NCBI RefSeq assembly: GCF_001015055.1 | Contig: NZ_BBWZ01000013.1 | Location: 52,064 to 116,063, forward strand | Source of the DNA: Aneurinibacillus tyrosinisolvens | GTDB lineage: Bacteria; Bacillota; Bacilli; Aneurinibacillales; Aneurinibacillaceae | Direction of reading: 5' to 3' | Length of the DNA: 64,000 bases | Shown: one piece after another, positions 1 to 8,442 of the stretch | Layout: each line of letters opens with the position of its first letter | Position numbering within the stretch: position 1 is the stretch's first letter | Notes under the pieces: model-generated | Told to the model about the DNA's origin: nothing | Database searches by the model: none | Seen by the model: only the letters and a program-made list of their open reading frames with translations | Program-made: the position numbers and the translations under genes

Positions 1-1
1 C

Positions 2-448
2 GTTTCCCACGATCGTTATTTCCTCGATCGAACGGTTGAACGGTTATTTTCTTTCGAAGGAAACGGTACGGTAAAAGAATATACAGGTAACTACACCGAT
101 TACCTTGAGAAAAGAAAGCAGGATGAATCCGCAGCTTTGCCTGAACCCCAGAAAACAAAAAAGGAAACGAATCCCGACAACAAGGGGAAAGCGGACAAAG
201 ATGAAGGGCCACGAAAGCTCAGCTTTAAAGAACAAAGAGAATTCGAGAGCATTGAGCAAAAAATAGGTGAGCTTGAGGAACGCAGCACAGAACTGGAAGC
301 CGCGATGGCACAAACCGTTACAGATTATGTAAAGCTGCAAGAATTGACCGACGAGAAAAAGAGAGTGGATGCCGAGCTGGAAGCTACCGTGGAACGCTGG
401 GCTGAGCTTAGCATGCTGGTCGAGGAATTCAATAGCCGCAAAAAATAG
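2..448 (+). CDS. ABC-F family ATPase, C-terminal part (cut by window edge)
   Basis: The reading frame is open from base 2 and ends at a TAG/TAA-type stop at 446-448; the N-terminus lies outside the window. It begins with VSHDRYFLDR, the switch/H-loop region that follows the Walker B motif in the second ATPase domain of ABC-F proteins. The phrase EYTGNYTDYLEKR that follows is typical of the end of that domain. A Lys/Glu-rich linker leads into a coiled-coil tail (about residues 75-148) with repeated E-x-x-I/L spacing, as in the C-terminal domain of Uup/YdiF-type ABC-F proteins that contact DNA or the ribosome. These proteins are soluble and act on ribosomes rather than in transport. Family placement is firm; the exact subgroup is not. 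Confidence 0.85.
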   Translation, partial: VSHDRYFLDRTVERLFSFEGNGTVKEYTGNYTDYLEKRKQDESAALPEPQKTKKETNPDNKGKADKDEGPRKLSFKEQREFESIEQKIGELEERSTELEAAMAQTVTDYVKLQELTDEKKRVDAELEATVERWAELSMLVEEFNSRKK

Positions 449-454
449 CCGTAA

Positions 455-480
455 AGGAGAGAAAAGGTCTCTCCCTTGTC
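455..480 (+). terminator. Possible weak terminator after the ABC-F gene
   Basis: GGAGAGA (456-462) can pair with TCTCTCC (468-474) around a short loop and is followed by TTGTCT. The T tract is poor, so this is only a candidate. Confidence 0.35.
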
Positions 481-584
481 TATCTTGACTGTCCTGTGAT
501 AAAATAAAATATCGCTTTATAACATGCACGGGGAATCCCGTTCACATAATAAGATGAGAAAATGAAGGGAAAGGAGGAAACTAC

Positions 585-770
585 GTGGCTAAGAAATCAA
601 TGATCGTCAAGCAGCAACGCAAGCCAAAGTTTAAAGTACAGGCATATACACGCTGTGAGCGCTGCGGACGTCCGCATTCCGTATACCGCAAGTTTAAGCT
701 TTGCCGGATTTGCATTCGTGACCTTGCCTACCAGGGACAGCTTCCCGGCGTAAAGAAAGCAAGCTGGTAA
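585..770 (+). CDS. rpsN: 30S ribosomal protein S14, zinc-binding type Z
   Basis: This 61-residue protein matches the short bacterial S14 along its whole length (starts [19 protein letters not shown], ends GVKKASW). It has the zinc ribbon CERC...CRIC (about residues 24-43), so it is the zinc-containing form. S14 sits in the head of the 30S subunit. The start is GTG at 585, placed by AAGGAGG seven bases upstream. The gene stands alone with its own terminator, not inside an S10/spc ribosomal operon as far as the window shows. Lone S14 copies in Bacillales are often the zinc-free paralogue used in zinc shortage; this lone copy keeps all four cysteines, so it may be the main copy or a second zinc form. 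Confidence 0.95.
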   Translation: MAKKSMIVKQQRKPKFKVQAYTRCERCGRPHSVYRKFKLCRICIRDLAYQGQLPGVKKASW

Positions 771-794
771 AACGAACGTTTATAAAAAGGTGGA

Positions 795-840
795 AACCCC
801 TGGAAACGGCTAAATATAGCGTTTCCAGGGGTTTTATTTT
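795..840. terminator. Bidirectional intrinsic terminator between rpsN and the convergent gene
   Basis: AACCCCTGGAAACG (795-808) pairs perfectly with CGTTTCCAGGGGTT (820-833), with T-rich sequence on the right and A-rich on the left. The stop codon of the convergent minus-strand gene lies in the T tract (834-836), so both genes share it. Confidence 0.9.
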
Positions 841-1268
841 GCTCTTACATACAAGTCGTGCCCTTCTTCTGAACCGTTTTGTACATATCCGTAGTCAATT
901 TTAAATTGATCTGTTTTGTACTTGTGTTCATCTGCCCACCTATACATTTTAGAGAATGATTGAGCAATTTCCTGCAGGGATCCTTCATGATAATAATGAA
1001 TATACTTTTGTTTTGGAATTAAACAGGTAACCATGCCTTCGGGGACTTCGTTATCTGCTTCCACTTCTACGCAAATAATCTGTGTGTATAATTCCGCCTC
1101 ATACTGCAGACTAATATCCATCATTTTATCACGTACTCGATGATTAATTTCGTGAACACGCTGCTTAAAAACCTTCCAGGTGTCAGGCATTTCTTTATGT
1201 AAGCCCTGCCAATCAGCTACCACCTGGATTCCCACTACTTTAAATCCATCTTTTTCAATGATTTCCAT
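834..1268 (-). CDS. GyrI-like / AraC effector-binding domain protein
   Basis: A stand-alone small-molecule-binding domain of the GyrI-like/AraC_E_bind family (about 145 residues) with no DNA-binding part. Seen: an opening KDGFKVVGIQV strand, a central helix-rich stretch, IICVEVEADNEVPEGM and a C-terminal FKIDYGYV strand, as in the SHS2-type fold of this family. Such proteins bind hydrophobic or cationic compounds or inhibit partner proteins. Two starts are possible: ATG at 1277 and ATG at 1268. The latter has GGGAG nine bases upstream, while the former almost touches it, so 1268 is chosen. No neighbour explains the ligand. Confidence 0.75.
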   Translation of the reverse strand: MEIIEKDGFKVVGIQVVADWQGLHKEMPDTWKVFKQRVHEINHRVRDKMMDISLQYEAELYTQIICVEVEADNEVPEGMVTCLIPKQKYIHYYHEGSLQEIAQSFSKMYRWADEHKYKTDQFKIDYGYVQNGSEEGHDLYVRAK

Positions 1269-1385
1269 CTTAATCATCTCCCATATAAGGCAGTGTAGTT
1301 AAAGTGAGTTTATTCTATATTATCATATCTTACAGATGATTTTGTTAATTTGATAAAATCATACCTTTATTATCTATAATCGATT

Positions 1386-1401
1386 ACCCTTATATAAGGG
1401 T
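1386..1401. promoter_or_regulatory. 16-bp perfect palindrome upstream of the acyl-CoA hydrolase gene
   Basis: ACCCTTATATAAGGGT reads the same on both strands. It lies about 100 bases upstream of the GTG at 1499 in the divergent 1278-1498 gap, an operator-like position. No matching regulator is identified and a core promoter is not clear. The rest of the gap is AT-rich with no other feature seen. Confidence 0.35.
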
Positions 1402-1498
1402 GGATCGACTCCCATAGCTTCTGGTTTAAAAGGAATTTCTTATCATGGTGTCGAAACCATATATAGAATAGTAAAGAGAAGAACAGGAGGGCTGCAAA

Positions 1499-2602
1499 GT
1501 GGAGAATGCAATCGAAACGGAAAGAGAAGTCCAATTTAATGTAAAGAATGGTGCCGGCCGCATCCTTTTAAACCGCCCCAAAGCATTGAATGCCCTATCC
1601 GCCGGGATGGTAGCTGAAATCGGCGAGCAGCTCGCCAGGTGGGAGAATGATGATTCCGTTGCCCTCGTTTATGTTGAAGGAGCTGGAGAAAAAGGCCTCT
1701 GTGCGGGAGGGGATATGCGCTCGTTTTATGATAAAAAGGATGACAATGTCGAAGCACATGCGCTTGATTTTTTTGCCACCGAATATAAAATGAACGTGGC
1801 GCTTCACCGGTATCCTAAACCGATTCTCGCCTACATGAACGGAATTGTGATGGGCGGAGGAATTGGCATTTCCATTTTCGCGAGCGAACGGATTGTTACG
1901 GAGCGATCTAAGCTATCGATGCCTGAGATGAATATCGGCTTTTTCCCGGATGTGGGAGGAAGCTATTTTTTAAACCAGATGCCCGGTTATACCGGCCGTT
2001 ATCTTGCACTAACCGCTTATTTGTTTAACGGTGCGGATGCCCTCTATTTTGGAGCCGCCGATCACTATATCGAATCCGCTAAGTGGGACGAGCTGCGGAT
2101 GGACATCGAGCAGCACAACTGGATTGCGGAGAATGACGTGGCAGGCGAACTCAAAAAACGTATTCAAACATACGCAGCAGATGCGATTCCCGAATCATCG
2201 CTCTCTAAAAACCAGGAGAAGATCGACGCGCATTTCCGCTACGATTCTGTTGCTGAAATTATCACTTCCCTTGAAAAAGCGGCACACGAAGGGGATAGCT
2301 GGGCGGACGAGACAGCCAGGGTGATCCGCAGTAAGTCGCCGGTTTCCATGGCCGTCGCCCTTGAGCAGGTAATCCGCGGCAAGGATAAGCCCATTGCCGA
2401 TTGCTTTCGGATGGAGATGAATATGAGCATGAATTTTATGCACAGCCATGATTTTTACGAAGGCGTCCGTTCCGTGCTGGTGGATAAGGATCGGAATCCT
2501 CAATGGCAGCCGGCATCCATCGAGGAAGTGACACGTGAAAGTGTTGAAGCATTTTTTAAAAGCCCCTGGCAGGATGAAAATCACCCGCTCCGCGATTTGT
2601 AA
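1499..2602 (+). CDS. 3-hydroxyisobutyryl-CoA hydrolase (crotonase family)
   Basis: A 367-residue crotonase-fold protein of the HIBCH/ECH_2 type, longer than the usual 260-residue enoyl-CoA hydratase. Near the N-terminus LNRPKALNALS and then GLCAGGDMRSFY (oxyanion-hole loop, about residues 65-78) and MNGIVMGGGIGIS (about 113-125) are visible, followed by the MPEMNIGFFPDVGGSYFL segment (about 141-158), whose Glu/Asp pair is diagnostic of hydrolases. The expected reaction releases 3-hydroxyisobutyrate and CoA in valine breakdown. The start is GTG at 1499 with AGGAGG ten bases upstream. It is a single-gene unit closed by a terminator. A plain enoyl-CoA hydratase is less likely given length and motif pattern. 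Confidence 0.85.
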   Translation: MENAIETEREVQFNVKNGAGRILLNRPKALNALSAGMVAEIGEQLARWENDDSVALVYVEGAGEKGLCAGGDMRSFYDKKDDNVEAHALDFFATEYKMNVALHRYPKPILAYMNGIVMGGGIGISIFASERIVTERSKLSMPEMNIGFFPDVGGSYFLNQMPGYTGRYLALTAYLFNGADALYFGAADHYIESAKWDELRMDIEQHNWIAENDVAGELKKRIQTYAADAIPESSLSKNQEKIDAHFRYDSVAEIITSLEKAAHEGDSWADETARVIRSKSPVSMAVALEQVIRGKDKPIADCFRMEMNMSMNFMHSHDFYEGVRSVLVDKDRNPQWQPASIEEVTRESVEAFFKSPWQDENHPLRDL

Positions 2603-2613
2603 TAGGAAACAAC

Positions 2614-2650
2614 AAAAAGCCGTTCGAGAAATAAATCGAACGGCTTTTTG
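2614..2650. terminator. Bidirectional intrinsic terminator
   Basis: AAAAAGCCGTTCGA (2614-2627) pairs perfectly with TCGAACGGCTTTTT (2636-2649). It sits between two convergent genes and has A and T tracts suited to both strands. Confidence 0.92.
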
Positions 2651-2651
2651 T

Positions 2652-3755
2652 TTACTCTGCGCCCGCAAGCCAGGCGATAATTCGCTTGTTGATTCCTTCT
2701 TCCGACTCGTCGGGCAGTAAATCCTCACACGCCACCATATCGAACAGCTTTTCGAGCGGCTCACGCGGGTCTTCCTTTTTCATTTTTTTATCCTTTAGCA
2801 GTTCCCAGTTAAGCAAAACATAATCGCGGCGGTCAATATCCTGCTTCTTGAAATAAGACGTCAGCAGCTCTACATCGCCAAGAAAGTTTTGCGAGAACCG
2901 TTCTTCAAGGCCATGGCGCAGCAGGGCAATCTCAACCTCGTACATCGGGGATTGATCGGTTTTGTTTTTTCCAACCCATGGTGTTTCAAGGATTACCGGT
3001 TTACCTTTCGCCGCCTCATGGTGAACGATGTAATCGATCGCTTTAAAACCAATCATGCCGGAGCCGATAGGGGTGTGGCGATCCTTCGCGTCCCCTCTGA
3101 AGTTTTTGCTGTCATTTATATGGAATACAGCCAGCCGATCCAGTCCAATGATTTTGTCGAATTGTTCCATGACACCGTCGAAGTCATTGACAACATCATA
3201 CCCGGCGTCGTGTGTATGGCAGGTGTCAAAGCAAACGGTCAGTTTGTCATTGAGCTTTACTTTGTCGATAATAGCGGCTAATTCTTCAAAGCGGCGCCCG
3301 ATTTCCGTACCTTTGCCCGCCATCGTTTCCAAAGCGATGTTTGTGGTTTGTCCTTCATGAAGCACCTCGTTGAGCCCCTCGGCGATTCGCTCAATTCCAT
3401 ATTCGGCATCCTTATCTGTATAAGCGCCCGGATGGAGGACAATATTTTTAACCCCTATGTATTCGGCCCGTTTAATTTCTTCCCGTAAAAATGTCACCGC
3501 TAACTCGAACGTATTGGATTTATAGGAACCCAGATTGATAATGTAAGGGGCGTGGACGACAATGTCGTCAATCCCGTGTTTTCTCATGATTTCAAGGCCT
3601 TCTTCAACAAAATGCTCTTCCATCGGCTTGCGCCTCGTATTTTGTGGAGCTCCGGTGTAGACCATAAAGGAAGTAGAGCCGTAGCTTGCGGCTTCCTGTA
3701 CTGCATTTAGCAATCCCTGTTTCGAAAAAGATACGTGTGACCCGATTTTTAGCAT
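2652..3755 (-). CDS. nfo: Deoxyribonuclease IV (AP endonuclease) with C-terminal extension
   Basis: Zinc-dependent EndoIV-family enzyme that nicks DNA 5' of abasic sites in base excision repair. It starts [19 protein letters not shown] and carries the family metal-ligand segments: [11 protein letters not shown] (about residue 104-114), [29 protein letters not shown] (about 174-187), [17 protein letters not shown] and the late VILETPW. The core ends near residue 295. About 70 further residues follow ([14 protein letters not shown] onward, Lys/Asp/Glu-rich), making 367 residues against roughly 300 in ordinary bacterial Nfo. The start has AAGGAG seven to nine bases upstream. The role of the extension is unknown. 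Confidence 0.93.
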   Translation of the reverse strand: MLKIGSHVSFSKQGLLNAVQEAASYGSTSFMVYTGAPQNTRRKPMEEHFVEEGLEIMRKHGIDDIVVHAPYIINLGSYKSNTFELAVTFLREEIKRAEYIGVKNIVLHPGAYTDKDAEYGIERIAEGLNEVLHEGQTTNIALETMAGKGTEIGRRFEELAAIIDKVKLNDKLTVCFDTCHTHDAGYDVVNDFDGVMEQFDKIIGLDRLAVFHINDSKNFRGDAKDRHTPIGSGMIGFKAIDYIVHHEAAKGKPVILETPWVGKNKTDQSPMYEVEIALLRHGLEERFSQNFLGDVELLTSYFKKQDIDRRDYVLLNWELLKDKKMKKEDPREPLEKLFDMVACEDLLPDESEEGINKRIIAWLAGAE

Positions 3756-3874
3756 GTAATTTCACTCCTTATCGCTTTATTCTAACAGAAAATGCGTTTC
3801 CTTTGCAGCAATGCACTGGAATAAACAAATACTTATCTATATACTTGGAATTATAAAAGCAGCAAAAGGATGGA

Positions 3875-4810
3875 GTGAGCAGGTTGAAAGGAAAAGTAGT
3901 AAATCATATTCACGAACTCATCGGCGAGACACCCATCGTTCGTATTCGCAGATTAACCGGTCCGAATGATGCCGACGTATATGTAAAGCTTGAGAAGTTT
4001 AATCCAAGCGGGAGTGTAAAAGATCGTGCCGCCTATTATATGATGGCGAAAGCAGAGGAAGAGGGTGCTCTGCGAGAAGGCGCGACGATTATTGAACCGA
4101 CGAGTGGAAACACCGGTATTGGATTGGCGATGAATGCGGCTGCGAAAGGGTATCGCTGCATTCTGGTTATGCCCGATAATATGACGAAGGAAAGGATCCG
4201 CATTCTGCAGGCGTACGGAGCCGAGGTTGTGCTGACACCGGCAGAAGAGAAAATGCCTGGCTCGATCCGGAAAGCCCGGGAGCTGGCTGAGAAAATCCCT
4301 GGAAGCTTTATCCCGATGCAGTTTGAAAACGGCGCAAATCCGGAGATTCACCGCAAAACCACTGCCCCCGAGATCTTAGAACAAATGGATCGCCGTCTCG
4401 ATGTTTTTGTCTCTACAGCGGGAACGGGCGGAACCATTACCGGGACAGGGGAAGCGTTAAAAGAGCAGCTTCCTGATCTGCGCATCGTGGTCGTCGAACC
4501 TAAGGGTTCACCGGTACTGTCTGGAGGGAAACCGGGTCCTCATAAACTTGTGGGAACAAGCCCCGGTTTTATCCCTTCCATCCTTAATCAGAATGTATAC
4601 GATGAGATTATGCAGTGCGAAGACGACGACGCCCTGCATACGATGCGGAATCTGGCCGCAAAAGAAGGCATTCTTGTCGGACCGTCAGCGGGAGGTGCCG
4701 TATATGCAGCGCTTCAACAAGCCAAGAAGCAGGGAAAAGGCAAACGGATCCTTGCCATTGCTGCCGATTCCGGGGAAAGGTATTTAAGCATGGATATTTT
4801 CAATCCTTAA
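3875..4810 (+). CDS. cysK: Cysteine synthase family PLP enzyme
   Basis: O-acetylserine (thiol)-lyase fold, joining sulfide to O-acetylserine to make cysteine in the cytoplasm. Seen: IHELIGETPIVRI at the N-terminus, NPSGSVKDRAAYYM with the PLP lysine (about residue 47), PTSGNTGIGLA substrate loop (about 73-83), phosphate-binding GTGGTITGTGE (about 180-190) and GPSAGGAV near the C-terminus. The length of 311 residues is usual. The GTG at 3875 and the TTG at 3884 are both possible starts; the TTG would give the more standard N-terminus and has GGAG six to eight bases upstream. A cystathionine beta-synthase-type role cannot be excluded. It is a single-gene unit. Confidence 0.9.
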   Translation: MSRLKGKVVNHIHELIGETPIVRIRRLTGPNDADVYVKLEKFNPSGSVKDRAAYYMMAKAEEEGALREGATIIEPTSGNTGIGLAMNAAAKGYRCILVMPDNMTKERIRILQAYGAEVVLTPAEEKMPGSIRKARELAEKIPGSFIPMQFENGANPEIHRKTTAPEILEQMDRRLDVFVSTAGTGGTITGTGEALKEQLPDLRIVVVEPKGSPVLSGGKPGPHKLVGTSPGFIPSILNQNVYDEIMQCEDDDALHTMRNLAAKEGILVGPSAGGAVYAALQQAKKQGKGKRILAIAADSGERYLSMDIFNP

Positions 4811-4824
4811 AATTTAAAAAACCT

Positions 4825-4887
4825 AAAAAGCAAAGGTAAGCAAACATATTAATCCTACTTAATATGTTTGCTTACCTTTGCTTTTTT
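4825..4887 (+). terminator. Strong long-stem intrinsic terminator after cysK
   Basis: The arm at 4825-4850 pairs base for base with 4861-4887 (core CAAAGGTAAGCAAACATATT), giving a stem of about 26 bp with a 10-base loop, flanked by A and T tracts. The stem is unusually long for a terminator. Confidence 0.9.
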
Positions 4888-4950
4888 AGAATATGAAATT
4901 ACACAAATGAACAACTTAAGAAAAGCTAAATGATATTAAGGAGGGATACT

Positions 4951-5579
4951 ATGACACCCGAACAGAGTAGTTACTTACAAAAAATATATAGAATGCAAGA
5001 AGATCTTACAAGGGCATCGACTGACTACTGGCGGAAATATTCCAATATGGGAACCTGGCAATTCTGGGTAAGTTTAGCTATGCTTATCCTGCCTTTAGTT
5101 ATCCTGTATTTTTTGCTCGACAGGAAAAAGGCGTTTCGTATCGGTTTTTTTGGCTTGAATGTTCATGTTTGGTTTACTCATATCGATAATATAGGGATAA
5201 GACTTGCATTATGGAGCTATCCACATCATGCCATTCCCTTAACGCCTACAAGCTTTGGTTTAGATGCCGCTTTAGTCCCCGTCGTTTATATGCTGGTTTA
5301 TCAATGGACAATTAACCATGATAAAAACCCCTACATATATTTAACAGGCTTAGCGTCGTTTTTGCCTTCCTATTCAAACCACTGTTATCCGCCGCCGGAT
5401 TATTCGATTTGAATAGGGGAATGAATTATTTTTATCTATTTCTTGGATACATGGTTATTATGTTGTTATCTCTTTGGATCACAAAGTTTTTTCTTTATCT
5501 CCAGAAAGAACAGGGAACACCCCCTAAAGGTGAGCTTAGTCTGTGGAAAACGATTGGCAATAAAGAAAAAGCAAAATAA
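4951..5579 (+). pseudogene. Small multi-pass membrane protein, CBO0543-like, broken by one frameshift
   Basis: The frame starting at ATG 4951 (GGAGGG upstream) encodes a membrane protein with TM segments near WVSLAMLILPLVILYFLL and VYMLVYQWTI, then ends at 5412 in an unrelated-looking tail. The next frame, entered at about 5358 in CGTCGTTTTTGCC, continues with FAFLFKPLLSAAGLF, GYMVIMLLSLWITKFF and a charged C-terminus ending at TAA 5577-5579. Together they give an uninterrupted 200-residue protein like the CBO0543 family of Bacillales. One base appears to be missing near 5356-5363. It could be a true mutation or a read error. Function is unknown. Confidence 0.7.
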
Positions 5580-5580
5580 C

Positions 5581-5607
5581 CCCGGCCATTATCAGCCGGG
5601 TTCTTCC
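5581..5607. terminator. Short terminator-like hairpin between convergent genes
   Basis: CCCGGC (5581-5586) pairs with GCCGGG (5595-5600), followed by TTCTTCC. A short stem with a modest T tract. Confidence 0.5.
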
Positions 5608-5626
5608 GTATAAGCAAACTTGATAA

Positions 5627-6451
5627 CTAAATGATCCAATCGCTCCAGTTTGCAGATTTCCCTTCCATTCGCTCCAGCCAGCTGCCGGTTACGGCAAGCA
5701 GCTCCTCTGTAGCATCAAATGTAGAGAAGGTATGATCAGCTCCGTTAATGACATGCTTCTCGCATGTTCCTGTCACCCGGTGGCGAAGCACCCGCTCATA
5801 TAAATAGCAATAATCTACGGGAATGACTTCGTCTCCTGACCCGTGGACAATAAGCACATCCCGCAAAAACCGGTGTCCCGGGGTGAGAGGATGGTGTTTC
5901 GTTAAAGAAGTGAAAAATCGCTCGGTCAGTAAATACCCTAAGTAATCGATCGCTCCACGCTCGTGAATTCTCTCATACGTTTCCTGTCCGACAACCCGCA
6001 CAATATCGCTAAAAGGGTGCGCAACAGGTGACCATAAAACAAGCGACGTCACGCGCGTATCCTTCTCCGCGGTCAGAAGAGCGACAGCACCGCCGAGGCT
6101 GTGCCCAAGCAAATAGACGCGCGACTTGTCCACACAATCAATTCCGAGTGCGTAATCAAGCACATACCGGGTTTGCTCGATTAAAATGTCAAGTCCTCCG
6201 TCGCCATACGCTCCTGAGCTTTCCCCGCAGCCGCCGTAGTCAAACCGGATCGCGAGACAGCCCTTGGAAGCTAAATCACGCGCCGCCTTCACAAAAAGCC
6301 GGTTAGCACCGATTCGGCTGCCGGTAAATCCATGGCAGACAATGACAAGCGGCCAGTTTTTATTTTTCAATTTCTCTTTCCCGCATGTTGGATAATGGAG
6401 TGTGGCGGCAAGCTTTACCGTATCGCATTCAATCGTGACAACCCGTTCCAT
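5627..6451 (-). CDS. Alpha/beta hydrolase (esterase/acyl-hydrolase type)
   Basis: A 274-residue cytosolic alpha/beta hydrolase. Seen: oxyanion-side VIVCHGFTGSRIGANR (about residues 36-51), FDYGGCGESSG, the nucleophile elbow GHSLGGAVALL (about 120-130), an Asp-bearing VLIVHGSGDEVIPVDY (about 211-226) and the late catalytic HTFSTFDA. These form a Ser-Asp-His triad. It resembles feruloyl-esterase-like or peptidase-S9-like hydrolases (YqkD/YtmA style); the substrate cannot be told. The ATG at 6451 has TAGGAGG eight bases upstream and is preferred over an in-frame start 64 codons earlier that lacks a ribosome site. Confidence 0.88.
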   Translation of the reverse strand: MERVVTIECDTVKLAATLHYPTCGKEKLKNKNWPLVIVCHGFTGSRIGANRLFVKAARDLASKGCLAIRFDYGGCGESSGAYGDGGLDILIEQTRYVLDYALGIDCVDKSRVYLLGHSLGGAVALLTAEKDTRVTSLVLWSPVAHPFSDIVRVVGQETYERIHERGAIDYLGYLLTERFFTSLTKHHPLTPGHRFLRDVLIVHGSGDEVIPVDYCYLYERVLRHRVTGTCEKHVINGADHTFSTFDATEELLAVTGSWLERMEGKSANWSDWII

Positions 6452-6709
6452 GAAAATCCTCCTAAAGTCAAAATCTCCAGTCCGGTAAGAAACAAAAAGG
6501 CTGTTTATATTTTCAGATTTATTATCCGAAGTATACTGCAAGCGAAAACCTTCGTCAATGTTTATATTGATAATTCTTATATAAATAATCGGATTTGTTT
6601 TGACAGAAACAAAAACGAAGGATAGAACTGCTGTCTGTTCCACTTTTTCTCAAGATGTATTATTATTATTAATAAATACATACAATTTTCATAACACGCC
6701 AAACAACGA

Positions 6710-6738
6710 TTGTATACAGACCATCATCAAAGTGTTAT
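6710..6738 (+). promoter_or_regulatory. Candidate sigma-A promoter for the small gene at 6765
   Basis: TTGTAT (6710-6715) and TGTTAT (6733-6738) are 17 bases apart. Apart from this the 6452-6764 gap is AT-rich, with a TTATTATTATTA run near 6659-6671; nothing else is recognised there. Confidence 0.4.
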
Positions 6739-6764
6739 TTTGCCGATATCACGGAGGGACAGCG

Positions 6765-7001
6765 ATGCAAAAATACATTGAAGGAAAGCTTACATTTGTT
6801 GAAGGAAAAGGGGTGCTTATCGTTGAAGACGGCAGCACCATTCCGCTCGCCGAAGGCATACTCATCCAGGTCATGGACGAATTATACGGGTGGACAGACG
6901 GATTCTTCCAGAACGGCAAGGGGTTTCTCCATAGCAGGGGCACCGATGAACTGCAGCCCGGAGATCGAATTCGAATGAAGAAAGAGGCATTTATTTCATA
7001 A
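6765..7001 (+). CDS. Small conserved-looking protein of unknown function (78 aa)
   Basis: ATG at 6765 follows CGGAGGG at a good distance. The product is soluble and acidic, opening with KYIEGKLTFVEGKGVLIVEDG and ending with LQPGDRIRMKKEAF, suggesting two short beta-hairpins in a small all-beta fold. There is no signal peptide or membrane segment. I do not recognise the family. It has its own promoter candidate and a hairpin after it. Confidence 0.65.
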   Translation: MQKYIEGKLTFVEGKGVLIVEDGSTIPLAEGILIQVMDELYGWTDGFFQNGKGFLHSRGTDELQPGDRIRMKKEAFIS

Positions 7002-7033
7002 TATAATGATTGGCGGAAAAGATATTGTTCGTC

Positions 7034-7065
7034 TTTTCCTCTTTTTTTTCTAAAAAAGAGGAAAA
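7034..7065. terminator. Inverted repeat after the small gene
   Basis: TTTTCCTCTTTTTT (7034-7047) pairs perfectly with AAAAAAGAGGAAAA (7052-7065), loop of four. The stem is AT-rich and no T run follows on the plus strand, so termination is likely but not certain. Confidence 0.5.
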
Positions 7066-7086
7066 AATGAAGAAAAAATGAATTTT

Positions 7087-7115
7087 TTGCCCTGTTTTTT
7101 TTAAATTTCGATAAC
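7087..7115 (+). promoter_or_regulatory. Candidate promoter for serC
   Basis: TTGCCC (7087-7092) and GATAAC (7110-7115) are 17 bases apart, about 75 bases before the serC start. Neither box is perfect. Confidence 0.3.
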
Positions 7116-7189
7116 ATCCCTTTTCATTTAAATCGATTAGGTGTAGGATAGATACAACGTTTTTATATATGACAAGGAGTGAGAGGAAA

Positions 7190-8290
7190 ATGTTGAAACA
7201 GGTACAGCGTGCATACAATTTTAATGCGGGTCCGTCTGCTTTGCCGCTATCCGTTCTGGAAAAGGCGCAACAGGAATTGCTCGATTTTGAAGGAACAGGC
7301 ATGTCGATTATGGAAATGAGCCATCGCAGCGCTGTATATGAGAAAGTACACAACGAGGCGATTGCGAATCTTAAGGCACTTCTTTCCGTACCGGACGAGT
7401 ACCATGTTCTTTTCCTGCAGGGAGGGGCGAGCACCCAGTTCAGCATGATTCCGATGAATTTTCTTACACCGGAACGAAAAGCAGGGTACGTGATGACAGG
7501 GTCCTGGTCTGAAAAAGCACATAAAGAAGCGAAGCTGCTTGGCGGCGAGACGTATTTTGCCGCCAGCACAAAGGAAACGAACTACAATCGCATCCCGGCT
7601 CCAGGTGAAATCTCAATTCAGGAAAACACAGCGTTCCTTCACGTTACTTCGAACAATACGATTTTCGGAACACAGTGGTTTGATTTTCCGGACACAGGGG
7701 ATATTCCGCTCATCGCCGACATGTCGAGCGACATTCTGTCCCATTCCATTGACGCCAGCAAGTTTGCGCTCATTTACGCGGGCGCCCAGAAAAATCTCGG
7801 GCCTTCCGGTGTAACGGTAGCCATCCTCCGTCCCGATATGCTGGAGCGTGTGAATGAGAACGTACCGACGATGCTTCGCTATGATACACACATAAAAAAT
7901 AATTCCCTCTACAATACGCCTCCAACGTTCGGCATTTATATGCTGGGGTTAGTACTGAAGTGGGCAAAAGAACAGGGCGGCCTGGCAGCGCTTGAAAAGC
8001 ACAACAAAGAGAAGGCAGCACTTATATATAACACAATTGATGAAAGCAATGGATTCTATAAAGGCCATGCTGAGAAGGACAGCCGCTCCTTAATGAATAT
8101 TACGTTCCGTCTATCATCTGAGGAGTTAGAGAAGAAATTTCTCGCCGAAGCGAAGGATGCGGGCTTTGTTGGACTGAACGGCCACCGTTCTGTAGGAGGC
8201 TGCAGAGCTTCCGCTTATAACGCAGTACCGTATGAGAGCTGCAAAGCTTTACAGGAATTTATGCAATCTTTCCAAAAACATAACGGCTAA
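7190..8290 (+). CDS. serC: Phosphoserine aminotransferase
   Basis: Class V PLP aminotransferase that converts 3-phosphohydroxypyruvate and glutamate to phosphoserine (serine and pyridoxine synthesis). Seen: AYNFNAGPSALP near the N-terminus, LFLQGGASTQF (about residue 71-81), the Asp-bearing IADMSSDILS, the PLP lysine in YAGAQKNLGPSG (about 191-202), TPPTFGIYMLGLVLKW and a C-terminal GHRSVGGCRASAYNA. The length of 366 residues is standard. ATG at 7190 (MLKQVQRAYNF) has AAGGAG and GAGAGG upstream; an ATG at 7169 would lie before that site and is rejected. It is monocistronic with its own terminator. Confidence 0.96.
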   Translation: MLKQVQRAYNFNAGPSALPLSVLEKAQQELLDFEGTGMSIMEMSHRSAVYEKVHNEAIANLKALLSVPDEYHVLFLQGGASTQFSMIPMNFLTPERKAGYVMTGSWSEKAHKEAKLLGGETYFAASTKETNYNRIPAPGEISIQENTAFLHVTSNNTIFGTQWFDFPDTGDIPLIADMSSDILSHSIDASKFALIYAGAQKNLGPSGVTVAILRPDMLERVNENVPTMLRYDTHIKNNSLYNTPPTFGIYMLGLVLKWAKEQGGLAALEKHNKEKAALIYNTIDESNGFYKGHAEKDSRSLMNITFRLSSEELEKKFLAEAKDAGFVGLNGHRSVGGCRASAYNAVPYESCKALQEFMQSFQKHNG

Positions 8291-8315
8291 GAAAAACATC
8301 GCGGGCACTCTAAAG

Positions 8316-8350
8316 AAAAGGAAGGCGCACATTAAGCTGCCTTCCTTTTT
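8316..8350 (+). terminator. Intrinsic terminator after serC
   Basis: GGAAGGC (8320-8326) pairs with GCCTTCC (8339-8345), flanked by AAAA and TTTTT. Confidence 0.88.
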
Positions 8351-8442
8351 GACTATACAGACGTATTTTTTAAATACTCGGAAACATCTGTCCAATCTTC
8401 TTCGTATAATAGGGAGTACAAACCGAACAGGAGGGGAATGAA

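Noticed and set aside
44..529. Minus-strand ORF over the ABC-F end
   Set aside because: Antisense to the conserved ABC-F tail and lacking a ribosome site.
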